64,000 bases of DNA from Paenibacillus sp. FSL K6-1096. Lineage in GTDB: Bacteria; Bacillota; Bacilli; Paenibacillales; Paenibacillaceae. The first letter of the stretch is position 1. Each line of letters opens with the position of its first letter. The stretch is taken from positions 6,076,001 through 6,140,000 of the forward strand of contig NZ_CP150274.1 in assembly GCF_037977055.1 (NCBI RefSeq). The letters run 5' to 3'. The position numbers and the translations under genes are program-made. Shown piece by piece: positions 24,733 through 33,878 of this stretch. Under the pieces are notes generated by a model. That model had not been told where the DNA came from, searched no databases, and worked only from the letters and a program-made list of their open reading frames with translations.

Positions 24733-24988
24733 GGTCTACCGCAAGGCCCGTCTGCTGGAATATGACAAGCGCGAAGCGGAGAAGGTGCTGTACAACCGCA
24801 AGATAATGGCAAAACGCAGGGTATGGACGGTATCCGCGATCACAATCGTTACGGCTGCTTTTGCCCTGATGATCCATATGGGAAAGATCGACCAGTGGAC
24901 GTGCGTTCTGCTGTCCCTCCTTCTGATTGCGGCGGGTCTGCTGATCGAGAAGCTGGAGCTGGCATGGAGCCCGGAGAATGACAGATGA
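24683..24988 (+). CDS. Small two-helix membrane protein, possible partner of the sigma factor
   Basis: This 101-residue protein has a charged N-terminal half (about 45 residues) and then two hydrophobic segments (VWTVSAITIVTAAFALMIH and TCVLLSLLLIAAGLLIEKL). The GTG start overlaps the sigma factor gene by 50 bases and has AAGGAGGAG seven bases upstream. No zinc anti-sigma motif (HxxxCxxC) is seen, so an anti-sigma role rests on position only. The ABC transporter genes follow in the same direction. Confidence 0.7.
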   Translation: MKSKEQRHEQEQLFLDEVYRKARLLEYDKREAEKVLYNRKIMAKRRVWTVSAITIVTAAFALMIHMGKIDQWTCVLLSLLLIAAGLLIEKLELAWSPENDR

Positions 24989-25006
24989 ACAGAGGAGAGG
25001 AAGGCA

Positions 25007-25882
25007 ATGGAGCTAGTTGTTAACCATTTAACCAAAACGTACGGGAGCAAGCAGGCGCTGCAGGATATCAGCTTCCGCGTAGGCGAAGGGATTCACGGCC
25101 TGCTGGGGCCAAACGGGGCGGGCAAAACCACGCTGATGCGCCTGCTCGCCACCCTGCTGGAACCGACCTCGGGTACGGTGGAGATTGGCGGAGTTCCCTT
25201 GAAGGATAAAGCGCGCGTCCGCGGGCTGGTCGGGTATCTGCCCCAGGAATTCGCCTTCTATCCGGGGATGAGCGTCTATGAGGCGATGGATTACCTGGCG
25301 CTGTTATCCGGTATCGGCGGCCGCGCCGAACGGAAGCGGAGGATTAATCATCTGCTGGAGCAGGTGAATCTGACCGAGCAGCGCCGGACCAAGGTCAAGG
25401 CGCTGTCCGGCGGAATGAAGCGGCGGCTCGGTGTGGCGCAGGCCATGGTTCATGAGCCGAAGCTTCTCATTGTCGATGAGCCGACAGCCGGGCTTGACCC
25501 GGAGGAGCGCATCCGCTTCCGGCGGCTGCTCAGCCGGTTCGCCGAAGGGCGGATTGTGCTTTTGTCCACGCATGTTGTTGAAGATGTGGAGTCCACCTGT
25601 GAGCAGATGACCGTATTGCACCGGGGCAGCCTGCGCTATCACGGCAGAATCGGCGATTTAACCGCCGCGGCCGCCGGGCGCGTGTGGATTGCTGAGCTGG
25701 AACGAACGCAGTGGGAGCGGGACCGCGACCGGTTCCCGGTATTGTCCGCTGTGCCGGAAGGCAGCCGGATGCGGGTCCGCGTTCTGTCGGATGATCAGCC
25801 CTATGCAGAAGCGCAGCAGGCTTCGCCATCGATTGAGGATGCGTACCTCTACCTCATGCGCAGGGAGGAATCGTTCGTATGA
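25007..25882 (+). CDS. ABC transporter ATP-binding protein
   Basis: This cytoplasmic ATPase of 291 residues has Walker A GPNGAGKTT, signature LSGGMKRRLGVAQ, Walker B LLIVDEPTAGLDP and a switch His in LLSTHVVEDVE. The pattern fits the ABC-2 type (YxlF/CcmA-like) that partners with separate membrane subunits. The next gene starts in its stop codon (ATGA). The neighbouring ECF sigma gene suggests stress-linked expression. The transported substrate is unknown. Confidence 0.92.
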   Translation: MELVVNHLTKTYGSKQALQDISFRVGEGIHGLLGPNGAGKTTLMRLLATLLEPTSGTVEIGGVPLKDKARVRGLVGYLPQEFAFYPGMSVYEAMDYLALLSGIGGRAERKRRINHLLEQVNLTEQRRTKVKALSGGMKRRLGVAQAMVHEPKLLIVDEPTAGLDPEERIRFRRLLSRFAEGRIVLLSTHVVEDVESTCEQMTVLHRGSLRYHGRIGDLTAAAAGRVWIAELERTQWERDRDRFPVLSAVPEGSRMRVRVLSDDQPYAEAQQASPSIEDAYLYLMRREESFV

Positions 25883-27111
25883 TTGCCCTGATCGGCAAGG
25901 AGATGCGCATGACCCTGCGCAGTCTGGTCTTTTACCTGTTCATTATCGCCAGTGTCTTCTTCTACTTGACTTCCTATGCTACAGAGGAGACCTGGGGTGA
26001 GCTTGGTCCGCCCACTGTTGGCACGCCGCAGAATCTGGGCACGGCGGAGCACCCTTTTTACGGCTGGGCAGAGCCGGCAGATTCCCGCAGTCTGGCTGAA
26101 CAGATGAAGCTTAGTATGGTGCGCGACCTGGAAGCCGAAACCGCTGAGAAAATCCGGCTGGGCTTCCCTGTTCAGGTAAAGCTGGATGCTAAAGAGAAAG
26201 AGGCGCTCGCTGCCGCCATCGCGGAGCTGGATCAGATCCTGAAGTCCCCGGACAGTTACACTATGGAGGAGGTTAACCGTGTCGGGGAGACCTTGAACAA
26301 GCATCTGGGCGGCAGCAGTATGTATAAGCCGGGGCTGAGTGATTTCGGTTATGGTATTGAGTCAGTGGATGAGGCTATGAAGGTACAGGAGGAAGCGCTT
26401 GCCGAATACCACGCCAAGGTAGATGCAGGTGAACTTCTGCCTGGAGCAGCGCGATACTTCAGCGACTACCTGTCGCTGCCGGCCGGGATTTTCCCTGTCT
26501 TCCTGTCCGCCTTCCTGCTGCTGCGTGACCGGTCCAGCCGGATGCATGAGCTGATCTACAGCCGCCGGGTCTCCCCTTGGGTGTACGTCAGCTCCAAATT
26601 TATCGCCCAGGGCATCATGCTCTCCTTGATCTATCTCGCCCTTGCTGTCCTCGGGGGCTGGCAGACAGCAGATACTATGGAACTGACAGGCCAGACGGGG
26701 CAGGCGGTAACGGTCTTTCTCGGGTACACCGCCTGGTGGCTGCTGCCTACCCTGTGGGCTTCGGTAGCCTTCGGGATGTTCGGCTCGATGCTGTTCCGCC
26801 GGGGAATTGTCCCGGTTGCCTTGCAGATAGTGTGGTGGTTCGTATCGGTGCTGCCGCTGATGGGCTCCTACGGGCTGAACCGGCTGTTTATCCGCTTCAA
26901 CTCACCTGATGATTACATTCTGTATAAGGAATGGGCCGATGAGATTGCCTTGAACCGCAGCTTCTACTTACTGCTTGCCGTGCTGTTGGCCGCAGGGGCG
27001 GCGTGGCTGTGGGAGAGAAACCGCAGCCGGACGGATGCCTCCGGAAGGCTGAGCCGGAGGAGCTCCAAGCGGGCCCTGGATGGCATTCTGGAAGTGGAGG
27101 GAGCGCGATGA
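25879..27111 (+). CDS. ABC-2 type membrane protein with large extracytoplasmic domain
   Basis: This 410-residue membrane protein has one N-terminal hydrophobic segment (LVFYLFIIASVFFYLTSYA). A soluble stretch of about 170 residues follows, and then several helices (AGIFPVFLSAFLLLRD, FIAQGIMLSLIYLALAVLGG, PVALQIVWWFVSVLPLMG and FYLLLAVLLAAGAAWLW). This is the plan of ABC-2 permeases. It overlaps its neighbours by ATGA on both sides, so the ATPase and the two membrane proteins probably form one complex. Confidence 0.82.
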   Translation: MIALIGKEMRMTLRSLVFYLFIIASVFFYLTSYATEETWGELGPPTVGTPQNLGTAEHPFYGWAEPADSRSLAEQMKLSMVRDLEAETAEKIRLGFPVQVKLDAKEKEALAAAIAELDQILKSPDSYTMEEVNRVGETLNKHLGGSSMYKPGLSDFGYGIESVDEAMKVQEEALAEYHAKVDAGELLPGAARYFSDYLSLPAGIFPVFLSAFLLLRDRSSRMHELIYSRRVSPWVYVSSKFIAQGIMLSLIYLALAVLGGWQTADTMELTGQTGQAVTVFLGYTAWWLLPTLWASVAFGMFGSMLFRRGIVPVALQIVWWFVSVLPLMGSYGLNRLFIRFNSPDDYILYKEWADEIALNRSFYLLLAVLLAAGAAWLWERNRSRTDASGRLSRRSSKRALDGILEVEGAR

Positions 27112-27740
27112 GGCGGCAGATTCTCCTGCCGCTGGCCGGGTACAACCTCAAGCTGACGGTGCATTATTCCTGGCTGCTCTCAGCGGCGCTGCTGGCTGCT
27201 GTCCCGGTCTTCCTGGACCCGCAGCTGATGGACAGAGCAGGGGCCGCGAAGCTGGGCGAGCTGCTGGTCAGCTTCACCGGGCTAATCGTCTATCCGCATC
27301 TGGCGCTGCTGGAGGATGGCGGCATCTCCGAGACGCTCTATGCCAAGCGGTTACGCCAGCATCCGTTATTCCTGTTCCGCTGGCTGCTGACCGCACTCTA
27401 CATTTTCCTTGCCACTGCTATGCTGTTCGGCTGGCTGCATGGCGCCGGTGCTGCGTTCGCCTTGTGGCCGATGATTGGCGGGACGGTGATAACCGCAGTA
27501 GCGCTAGGATCGGCCGGACTGACAGCTGCGCTTCTGTGCGGCAACCTGTCGGCCGGATACATTGCCGGCTTCGCCTGGTATCTGCTCGACTTCACCACCA
27601 AAGGCAGACTGACTGGCCCCTTCTATCTGTTCGGCCTGCTGCGCAGCGGCTGGGATCACGATAAATGGCTGCTGGCCGGCTTATCGCTCGCCCTTGCGGT
27701 ATTGTGTACCTTCTGGCTGCCGCGCCGCAGATTGGACTAA
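27108..27740 (+). CDS. Membrane protein of the ABC-2 locus
   Basis: This 210-residue protein has about six hydrophobic segments (YSWLLSAALLAAVPVF, FRWLLTALYIFLATAMLFGWL, IGGTVITAVALGSAGLTAALL and others) and no soluble domain. The start at ATG 27108 overlaps the preceding gene as ATGA. Longer frames upstream would run inside that gene. It is most likely the second membrane subunit or an accessory protein of the same transporter. No specific family is recognised. Confidence 0.8.
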   Translation: MRRQILLPLAGYNLKLTVHYSWLLSAALLAAVPVFLDPQLMDRAGAAKLGELLVSFTGLIVYPHLALLEDGGISETLYAKRLRQHPLFLFRWLLTALYIFLATAMLFGWLHGAGAAFALWPMIGGTVITAVALGSAGLTAALLCGNLSAGYIAGFAWYLLDFTTKGRLTGPFYLFGLLRSGWDHDKWLLAGLSLALAVLCTFWLPRRRLD

Positions 27741-27749
27741 TTCTTATAA

Positions 27750-27789
27750 CAACCGCCCTGATGTCATCATGATGACAGGGGCGGTATTT
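27750..27789 (+). terminator. Terminator after the ABC-2 locus
   Basis: ACCGCCC and TGTCATC pair with GATGACA and GGGCGGT around a two-base loop, followed by ATTTTTG. Confidence 0.85.
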
Positions 27790-27957
27790 TTGTGCAGAGT
27801 TGCAATCCGGCTATGGTCTTATTCCGCTGAAGCTGGCGGCGGCTGCTCCCGGGTGTGCCTGGGGAGGAGAGGACTTCAGCACTGGAGCATATTTTCCGAA
27901 AAAAAGGTATACTGTAGTAAATTTAGGTCCCCCACTTATACAGAGGAGGCTTTAGCT

Positions 27958-30900
27958 TTGTCTGATACTCTATTTAAGCACTTATATCTGCGTTCCTCTA
28001 CCGGCTATGCGGCAGTATCGACTGCGGAGGGTGTAATGCTGATGGCCAATCCTGCATTCTGCGGGATGTTCGGATATACAGAGGATGAACTTAAAGCAAT
28101 GAGCTATCTGGATCTCGTCGATCCTGAAGACCGGCATACCCTGGATCACGCCAAGATTATGGAATACCTGCTGGCGAGCCCCGGTGTGACTGTGGATACA
28201 GAGCAGCGCTTTAGACATAAGAACGGCGGAACCCTTTGGGTGGCGCTCCATGCTTTTCTGATTATGGATGAATGGACGGACAGGCCGTCGCACCTGGTGG
28301 CGGAGATGACCGACATTACGGCACGCAAGCTGGCGGAGCAGAAGATTGAAGAGGACTATCATCTGTATAAGCTGATTACACAGAATACCCCGGATATGAT
28401 CTCCTTCGCCGATCCGGACGGCACCCTGCGTTATGTGTCTCCTTCTGTCGAGACGCTGCTTGGCTACTCCACAAGTGAGATGATCGGCCGGAACAAACGG
28501 GATTATTATCATGAGACGGATGCGCTGGAGATGACCCGGCCGGGGAAGCTCTATTCGGACAATGATGTCTTTACCCGCAGGGCGAGGCATAAGGAAGGGC
28601 ATTACCTTTGGATTGAGAGCACTTTTCAGGTGATGCGGGACGCTGATGGCAAGGTGCGGCAGATTCTGACGATTGCGCGGGACGTCACCGAGCGCAAGAA
28701 AGTGGAAGATATGCTCGCTTATGCGCAGGAGCTTGGACAGATGGGCTCCTGGGAGTGGGATTCTGTTGCCGGGCAAATGACTGTCTCCGGCCATTTAATG
28801 GCTATATTTGAGCTGGGCAGGAACTGCGGCAACCATACGGTGCTTGAATACAGGCGGTTGCTGGACTGTGTGGTGCCGGAGGACTTGGCGGCGCTGCGGA
28901 CGGAGCTGCATCGCACGCTGAAGGCAGGGGTGAACGGCGAAGCGATTTTCAGGGTGAAGAGCAGGGAAGCAGGGTGCAAGTTCATCTATGCCCGCTGGGT
29001 GGTTATTCTGGATGCCTCCGCCCGGGTACAGCAGGTACGCGGCATGGTGCAGGATGTTACGGAACGCCAGCGGATGGAGGAGCAGCTCCGCGAGAGTGAA
29101 CGCAATTACCGCCTGATCTCGGAGAATTCCCAGGACTTCATCACCCGGAACAGCACCGATGAACAGGCGACCTTCCTGTATGCATCACCTATCTGCCGGG
29201 AGATGCTGGGATTTACGCCGGAAGAGATGGTCGGTACGGGCGGGATCAGCTATGTCCATCCCGGGGATGTTGCCCGGGTGCAGCTCTATCTGGAGCGCAC
29301 CAGGCAGGGCCTGGCGATGGAGCCTATCGTATTCCGTTACCGGTGCAAGGACGGCTCCTATCTGTGGGTAGAGACCACGCTTCAATATACGGAGACGGGA
29401 ACGCCGGGAGTGACCGAGATGATCGGCGTGACCCGCAATATCTCGGAGCGCAAGCAATATGAGCTGAAGCTGCTGGAGAGCGAGAACCGCTACAAATCGC
29501 TGTTTGAATACAATCCGTCCGCCATCAGTGCGATGGACCTGGAGGGTTACATACAGTCACTCAATGCCAGTCTGGAGCAGCTGACGGGATATTCCCACGG
29601 GACTCTGCAGTATTCCAGCTACAGTGAGATCATTGATGAAGATGAGCTGGACAAGGTAAACCGGCGGTTCCATGCCGCCGCCGGGGGATTAGCCCAGACC
29701 TTCGAGACCCGGCTGATCCGCCACGACGGGCAGCGGGTTGAGGTCAGCATGATTTATGTCCCGATTCTGGTCGATCATGAGGTGGTCGGTGTGTTCGCAA
29801 TTACCAGTGACATTACGGAGCGCAAAAGGCATCTGGAACAGATTGAGAAGCTCAGCTATGAACATGCGCTCATTCTGAATTCTGTGTCGGAAGGGATATT
29901 CGGCATGAATCTGGAGGGCGAGACCGTATTTATCAATCCGGCAGCCTCTGTCATGCTGGGGTACCACCCGGGCGAGCTGGCCCGCAATATCAAGCTGCAT
30001 ACGGTTGCCCAGACCTGGATGGACGGCGAGCTGTACCCCGGAGGCCAGCGTACGCTGGCAGAGCTGCTCCAGATGAATTCCTTCTATGAGCATGAGCAGG
30101 AGGGGGTATTCTGGCGGCAGGACGGCTCCAGCTTCCTGGTCAAATACCGGATGACTGCCTTATATGATAACGGTGAGCACAAAGGAGCGGTGGTGGTCTT
30201 CCGCGACATTACAGAAGAGAAGGCCGTAGTCCGGGCCAAGGAATCAGCGGAGAAGGCCGACCGGGCCAAGTCCGAGTTCCTCGCCATCATGAGCCATGAG
30301 CTGCGCACCCCGATGAACGGGATCATTGGCATGGCCGATCTGCTGTCAGGCACAGAGCTTACCGAGGAGCAGCAATACTACACCCAGATTATCAATAAAA
30401 GCGGAGCCGCGCTGGTGCACATCCTGAACGAGGTGCTTGACTTCAGCAAGATAGAATCCGGCATGATGACGCTGGACCTGCAGCCGGTCGATATCCGGCA
30501 GGTTGTCCAGAATGTCTGTGAGCTGTTCTATCCGCGGATTCAGGAGAAGGGGCTGATTCTCCGCAGTGATATTGCGCCGGACATTCCCGGCCTTGTAATG
30601 ACCGATGAAGCCAGGCTGCGGCAGATTCTGGTGAATCTGGTCGGTAATGCGGTGAAGTTCACGGAAGAAGGAGAGGTTGGAGTGGCCGTGAGGCTGGAGG
30701 CCGCCCGGGAGCAGGGTCCGCTGATTCTGCGGTTCGCGGTAACGGATACCGGTATCGGTATTCCCGAGGGCAGCCAGAACCTGTTATTCCAGTCCTTCAC
30801 CCAGCTCGACCCTTCCATTAACCGCAAGTACGGCGGGACCGGACTTGGGCTGGCAATCAGCAAGAAGCTGGCCGAACTGCTGGACGGCACTATTGGAGTG

Positions 30901-31434
30901 AACAGCAGTGAAGGGGAGGGCTCAGAGTTCTATTTCACCATCTCTGCGGGGCTTCCTCCCGAGGAGTCCGGCGGACTGCTGCTGACTGGAGCTGTTGCCG
31001 CCAAGGAGTATAGAAGCGGAGTCTTCAGTATGGACCAGCCGGAGGCTGCATACGGGCCGCTGTCCATCCTTGTTGCCGAGGACCATCCGGTGAACCAGCA
31101 GATTATCCAGGCCTTCCTCCGCAAACGCGGGTACACCTCCGATCTGGTTGCGGACGGGAAGCCGGCGGTTGAAGCGGTGCGCTCCCGGCACTATGATCTG
31201 GTGTTCATGGATATTCAGATGCCGGGCATGGACGGCATAGAGGCGGCGAGGCAGATCCGTAGCGCTGTGGGGCTGTCGCCGGTAATTATTGCTGTAACGG
31301 CCTTTGCCCGCAAGGAAGACCGGGAGATGTGCCTGCGGGCCGGGATGCAGGACTTCATCTCCAAGCCGATCCGCGGAGAGGAGCTGGACCGCGTACTGCG
31401 GGATTGGTCCGGCAGTGTGCGCAGTCAGAGCTGA
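27958..31434 (+). CDS. Hybrid sensor histidine kinase with six PAS domains
   Basis: This 1158-residue protein has no membrane segment, so it senses from the cytoplasm. Six PAS/PAC repeats occupy about residues 1-760, each ending in a motif such as ARDVTERKKVE, TRNISERKQYE or FRDITEEKAVV. The dimerisation and phospho-acceptor region has SHELRTPMNGIIGM with H near 780. The ATPase domain has N-box ILVNLVGNAVKFTEEGE and G-boxes DTGIGIPEG and GGTGLGLAIS. A C-terminal receiver carries D near 1085 (VFMDIQMPGMDG). The start is TTG at 27958, eight bases after GAGGAGG. No output regulator is adjacent, so a His phosphotransfer protein may act in trans. Confidence 0.92.
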   Translation: MSDTLFKHLYLRSSTGYAAVSTAEGVMLMANPAFCGMFGYTEDELKAMSYLDLVDPEDRHTLDHAKIMEYLLASPGVTVDTEQRFRHKNGGTLWVALHAFLIMDEWTDRPSHLVAEMTDITARKLAEQKIEEDYHLYKLITQNTPDMISFADPDGTLRYVSPSVETLLGYSTSEMIGRNKRDYYHETDALEMTRPGKLYSDNDVFTRRARHKEGHYLWIESTFQVMRDADGKVRQILTIARDVTERKKVEDMLAYAQELGQMGSWEWDSVAGQMTVSGHLMAIFELGRNCGNHTVLEYRRLLDCVVPEDLAALRTELHRTLKAGVNGEAIFRVKSREAGCKFIYARWVVILDASARVQQVRGMVQDVTERQRMEEQLRESERNYRLISENSQDFITRNSTDEQATFLYASPICREMLGFTPEEMVGTGGISYVHPGDVARVQLYLERTRQGLAMEPIVFRYRCKDGSYLWVETTLQYTETGTPGVTEMIGVTRNISERKQYELKLLESENRYKSLFEYNPSAISAMDLEGYIQSLNASLEQLTGYSHGTLQYSSYSEIIDEDELDKVNRRFHAAAGGLAQTFETRLIRHDGQRVEVSMIYVPILVDHEVVGVFAITSDITERKRHLEQIEKLSYEHALILNSVSEGIFGMNLEGETVFINPAASVMLGYHPGELARNIKLHTVAQTWMDGELYPGGQRTLAELLQMNSFYEHEQEGVFWRQDGSSFLVKYRMTALYDNGEHKGAVVVFRDITEEKAVVRAKESAEKADRAKSEFLAIMSHELRTPMNGIIGMADLLSGTELTEEQQYYTQIINKSGAALVHILNEVLDFSKIESGMMTLDLQPVDIRQVVQNVCELFYPRIQEKGLILRSDIAPDIPGLVMTDEARLRQILVNLVGNAVKFTEEGEVGVAVRLEAAREQGPLILRFAVTDTGIGIPEGSQNLLFQSFTQLDPSINRKYGGTGLGLAISKKLAELLDGTIGVNSSEGEGSEFYFTISAGLPPEESGGLLLTGAVAAKEYRSGVFSMDQPEAAYGPLSILVAEDHPVNQQIIQAFLRKRGYTSDLVADGKPAVEAVRSRHYDLVFMDIQMPGMDGIEAARQIRSAVGLSPVIIAVTAFARKEDREMCLRAGMQDFISKPIRGEELDRVLRDWSGSVRSQS

Positions 31435-31436
31435 GG

Positions 31437-31483
31437 TTGACAAGGTCCCCAGGGCTGCGGTAATATTCGTAATTATTACGAAT
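31437..31483 (+). promoter_or_regulatory. Promoter with Zur-type operator before the NusG-II gene
   Basis: TTGACA and TAATAT are 18 bases apart. The 19-bp perfect palindrome ATTCGTAATTATTACGAAT (31465-31483) begins at the -10 element. The same -35/-10/spacing and a similar palindrome precede the L33 gene at 35.2 kb. This matches the Bacillus Zur box class. Confidence 0.75.
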
Positions 31484-31525
31484 ATATAATGGCTATATTA
31501 ACTGCCTAACGAAAGGATTACAACA

Positions 31526-31930
31526 GTGCAGACCATGAAACGCGGAGATTTCCTGCTCATTCTGATCGTCCTGCTGGCTGCCGGCTCCATCTATGGCTAC
31601 AGGTGGTTCCAGAATCATAATGAGCATTATGCCCAAGGCGATCTGAAGGCTGTAATTACGGTGAACGGCAAGGAGTACCAGACGGTAACCTTGACCAAGG
31701 AAGAGCAGGTTATCGACATCCGTACCCGGTACGGCCATAATACGCTGAAGGTATATGACTACGGCATACAGATGACCTTCTCGGACGCCCCTCTGCCCAT
31801 TGCGCTGGATATGGGGTTCATCTCCAAGCCCAAGCAGCAGATTATCTGTATCCCGGCCCGGCTGCTGGTGGAGATTATCAATCCGGCCTCTTCGATTGAC
31901 GATGACGACGCGCTGGATGCGGTTATCTGA
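31526..31930 (+). CDS. NusG domain II-containing membrane-anchored protein
   Basis: This 134-residue protein has an N-terminal hydrophobic anchor (FLLILIVLLAAGSIYGY) and then an extracytoplasmic beta domain of the NusG-II family (AVITVNGKEYQTVTLTKEEQ, VKVYDYGIQMTF-like core and QQIICIPARLLVEI). The family is known mainly as small exported proteins of unsettled function. GTG at 31526 follows AAAGGA at eight bases. ATG three codons on is possible. A Zur-type operator lies in its promoter. The end overlaps the convergent YcgQ-like gene by eight bases. Confidence 0.82.
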   Translation: MQTMKRGDFLLILIVLLAAGSIYGYRWFQNHNEHYAQGDLKAVITVNGKEYQTVTLTKEEQVIDIRTRYGHNTLKVYDYGIQMTFSDAPLPIALDMGFISKPKQQIICIPARLLVEIINPASSIDDDDALDAVI

Positions 31931-32819
31931 GCGCTCCGGGCGGCTGCTCTTTCAGCTCTTCCCAGGCTGCTACGGCATCAGCGTTCGTATACACATAAGG
32001 CGTAGTCGGTGCCTGAACCGCAGTAATGCTCTCCGGAGCAATCATCAGGGTCTCGGCACCCTTATATACCGCCACATCAAGCTTGCCCCGAACCTCAATC
32101 CAGGTATCGGCGGGCAGGCTTATTGGCGTTCCCGGCTCCAGCAGGATGCCGAAGGGGGTCGCATCCGCTGTGCAGCACTGGACCAGAAAACGGCTGACAG
32201 CGTAAGCGGACTGGCCGGCCCCCTGCGGCTCGCGGTACAGGAAGCCGGATACAGAGATCTCCTTGCCCGCGAATTGTGACTTGTACAGATTCATGGCCCC
32301 CAGCGTCTCGGAGTAAATCTCCGGCCGCACCGGAATGACCGGCTCGGCATACAGCTTGCCTGCAAGCTCCGCGAATTCGGCTTCGTAAGGATTGGCCGGA
32401 GTGAATGTCGAACCGCTGTTAGTGCTGGTGCCAGTGCGGGACTCCACAGCGGTATAGGACAAGGCCAGCCCTTTCCTGGCGGCAGCGGCACTGCCGAGCG
32501 CGCGGTCGGGCAGCAGAACGCCCAGCAGGAGCGGAAGCAGAAACAGGCTGTAGAGGACGGAGCTGCCTAGACCGGAGCGGGGCAGGCGGTGCTCGCAGTC
32601 GCACAGGGCTGCGCTTCTGCCGAGCACCGCCTGAAGCCCGAGGCTGAGCGCCATCAGGACGAGCGGAACCGGGCATAGCCTGATCCAGCGGGCCAGCTTG
32701 GGGGCCACGTAGTAATGAAGCGCATCCTGCTGGACCAGATGTCCGATATAGAGCGCCAGCGCGAGCAGAATCGCCGCTCTCAGCAAATAGTGAATCCGGA
32801 TGCTCCGGGGATTATTCAT
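31923..32819 (-). CDS. YcgQ-like (TIGR03943 family) membrane protein
   Basis: This 298-residue protein has two N-terminal hydrophobic helices, a third near residue 90, and a soluble C-terminal domain containing FAGKEISVSGFLYREPQG and VSRFLVQCCTADATPFG. These are features of the TIGR03943 putative permease subunit (YcgQ in B. subtilis). It is the third gene of a minus-strand group with a YcgR-like permease and a CobW GTPase, a trio known to respond to zinc limitation. Its biochemical role is not established. Confidence 0.83.
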   Translation of the reverse strand: MNNPRSIRIHYLLRAAILLALALYIGHLVQQDALHYYVAPKLARWIRLCPVPLVLMALSLGLQAVLGRSAALCDCEHRLPRSGLGSSVLYSLFLLPLLLGVLLPDRALGSAAAARKGLALSYTAVESRTGTSTNSGSTFTPANPYEAEFAELAGKLYAEPVIPVRPEIYSETLGAMNLYKSQFAGKEISVSGFLYREPQGAGQSAYAVSRFLVQCCTADATPFGILLEPGTPISLPADTWIEVRGKLDVAVYKGAETLMIAPESITAVQAPTTPYVYTNADAVAAWEELKEQPPGALR

Positions 32820-32857
32820 AGGAATCCTCCTGCGTGGTTAAGGGTCATTCTGCACAG

Positions 32858-33847
32858 CTACAGCCAGAGAGAGACCGCCACGGAGCCGGTGAAGACCGCC
32901 GCGAAGATCAGGAAGAACAGGTATAGCGCGAACCTGGTTTTGAACAGGGACAACAGCATGAGCGCGTTCTTGAAGTCCAGCATCGGGCCCAGCACCATGA
33001 ACGCCAGCAGGGAGCCCGCCGGGAAGGAATGCAGGAACGTGGAGGCGACGAAGGCATCCGAGGTGGAGCAGAGCGAGAGGGCGAAGGACAGGCCCATCAT
33101 GAACAGATAGGAACCGACCGGCTGTCCCCCGATGGCGGCCAGACTGCCTTGGTGCAGGAAGGTCTGAAGGCCGGCGGTCAGCAGGCAGCCGATAATTAAA
33201 TATTTGCCCATTTCAAAAAACTCATCCGAGGTATGCACGAAAACAGCCGCGAGCTTGCCGCCGAGCGGTTCCGTGCGGTGCGCTTCTTCTCCTCCGCTCC
33301 GGATGGTGAGGCGCAGCGGAGATTTGCGGACGTTGGCATAGAGGACAAGGCCGATGAAGGCCGCCACGGCCAGGGCCAGTCCCATCCGGGCGTAGGCCAG
33401 CTCCGGGTGGGAGCGGAAGGCCATAAGCGTAGCGCCGTAGACGACCGGGTTCACGATGGGACCGGACAGGATGAAGACGACAGCGACATACAGCGGCATT
33501 CCCTTATGCATCAGGCGGCGTACGAGCGGGATCATCCCGCATTCACAGACGGGGAAAAGAAGCCCCAGCAGACAGCTGAACAGAACCGCCGGCACCGGGC
33601 GGCGCGGAATCCAGCGCTGGATGACCCCGTCCGGCACGAACACGCGGAGCAGGGAGGACAATAGCGCGCCCAGCAATACAAACGGCAGAGCCTCCAGCAG
33701 AATGCCGAGGAATGCCGCTTTGAAGGTGTCGGTATAGCCGTTGTCCGCAAGCTCCAGGTGCCCGGGGAGCCAGAGGACGCCGAGGGTGAGCAGGAACGCG
33801 GCGGGAAGGAGCAGCGGAATTATTTTGACCGGAGTTAAGGCTGTCAT
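32858..33847 (-). CDS. YcgR-like permease
   Basis: This 329-residue integral membrane protein has about eight hydrophobic segments. Conserved stretches include FLGILLEALPFVLLGALLSSLL, FPVCECGMIPLVRRLMHKGMP and LCSTSDAFVASTFLHSFP, which are typical of the DUF318/YraQ permease family that includes YcgR. The CECG motif could contact metal. ATG at 33847 follows GGAAGGAG at eleven bases. A start 25 codons upstream would overlap the CobW gene. It lies 38 bases before the YcgQ-like gene and is probably co-transcribed with it. Confidence 0.85.
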   Translation of the reverse strand: MTALTPVKIIPLLLPAAFLLTLGVLWLPGHLELADNGYTDTFKAAFLGILLEALPFVLLGALLSSLLRVFVPDGVIQRWIPRRPVPAVLFSCLLGLLFPVCECGMIPLVRRLMHKGMPLYVAVVFILSGPIVNPVVYGATLMAFRSHPELAYARMGLALAVAAFIGLVLYANVRKSPLRLTIRSGGEEAHRTEPLGGKLAAVFVHTSDEFFEMGKYLIIGCLLTAGLQTFLHQGSLAAIGGQPVGSYLFMMGLSFALSLCSTSDAFVASTFLHSFPAGSLLAFMVLGPMLDFKNALMLLSLFKTRFALYLFFLIFAAVFTGSVAVSLWL

Positions 33848-33878
33848 GGCTTCATCGGCTCCTTCCTCATACCTGTAA

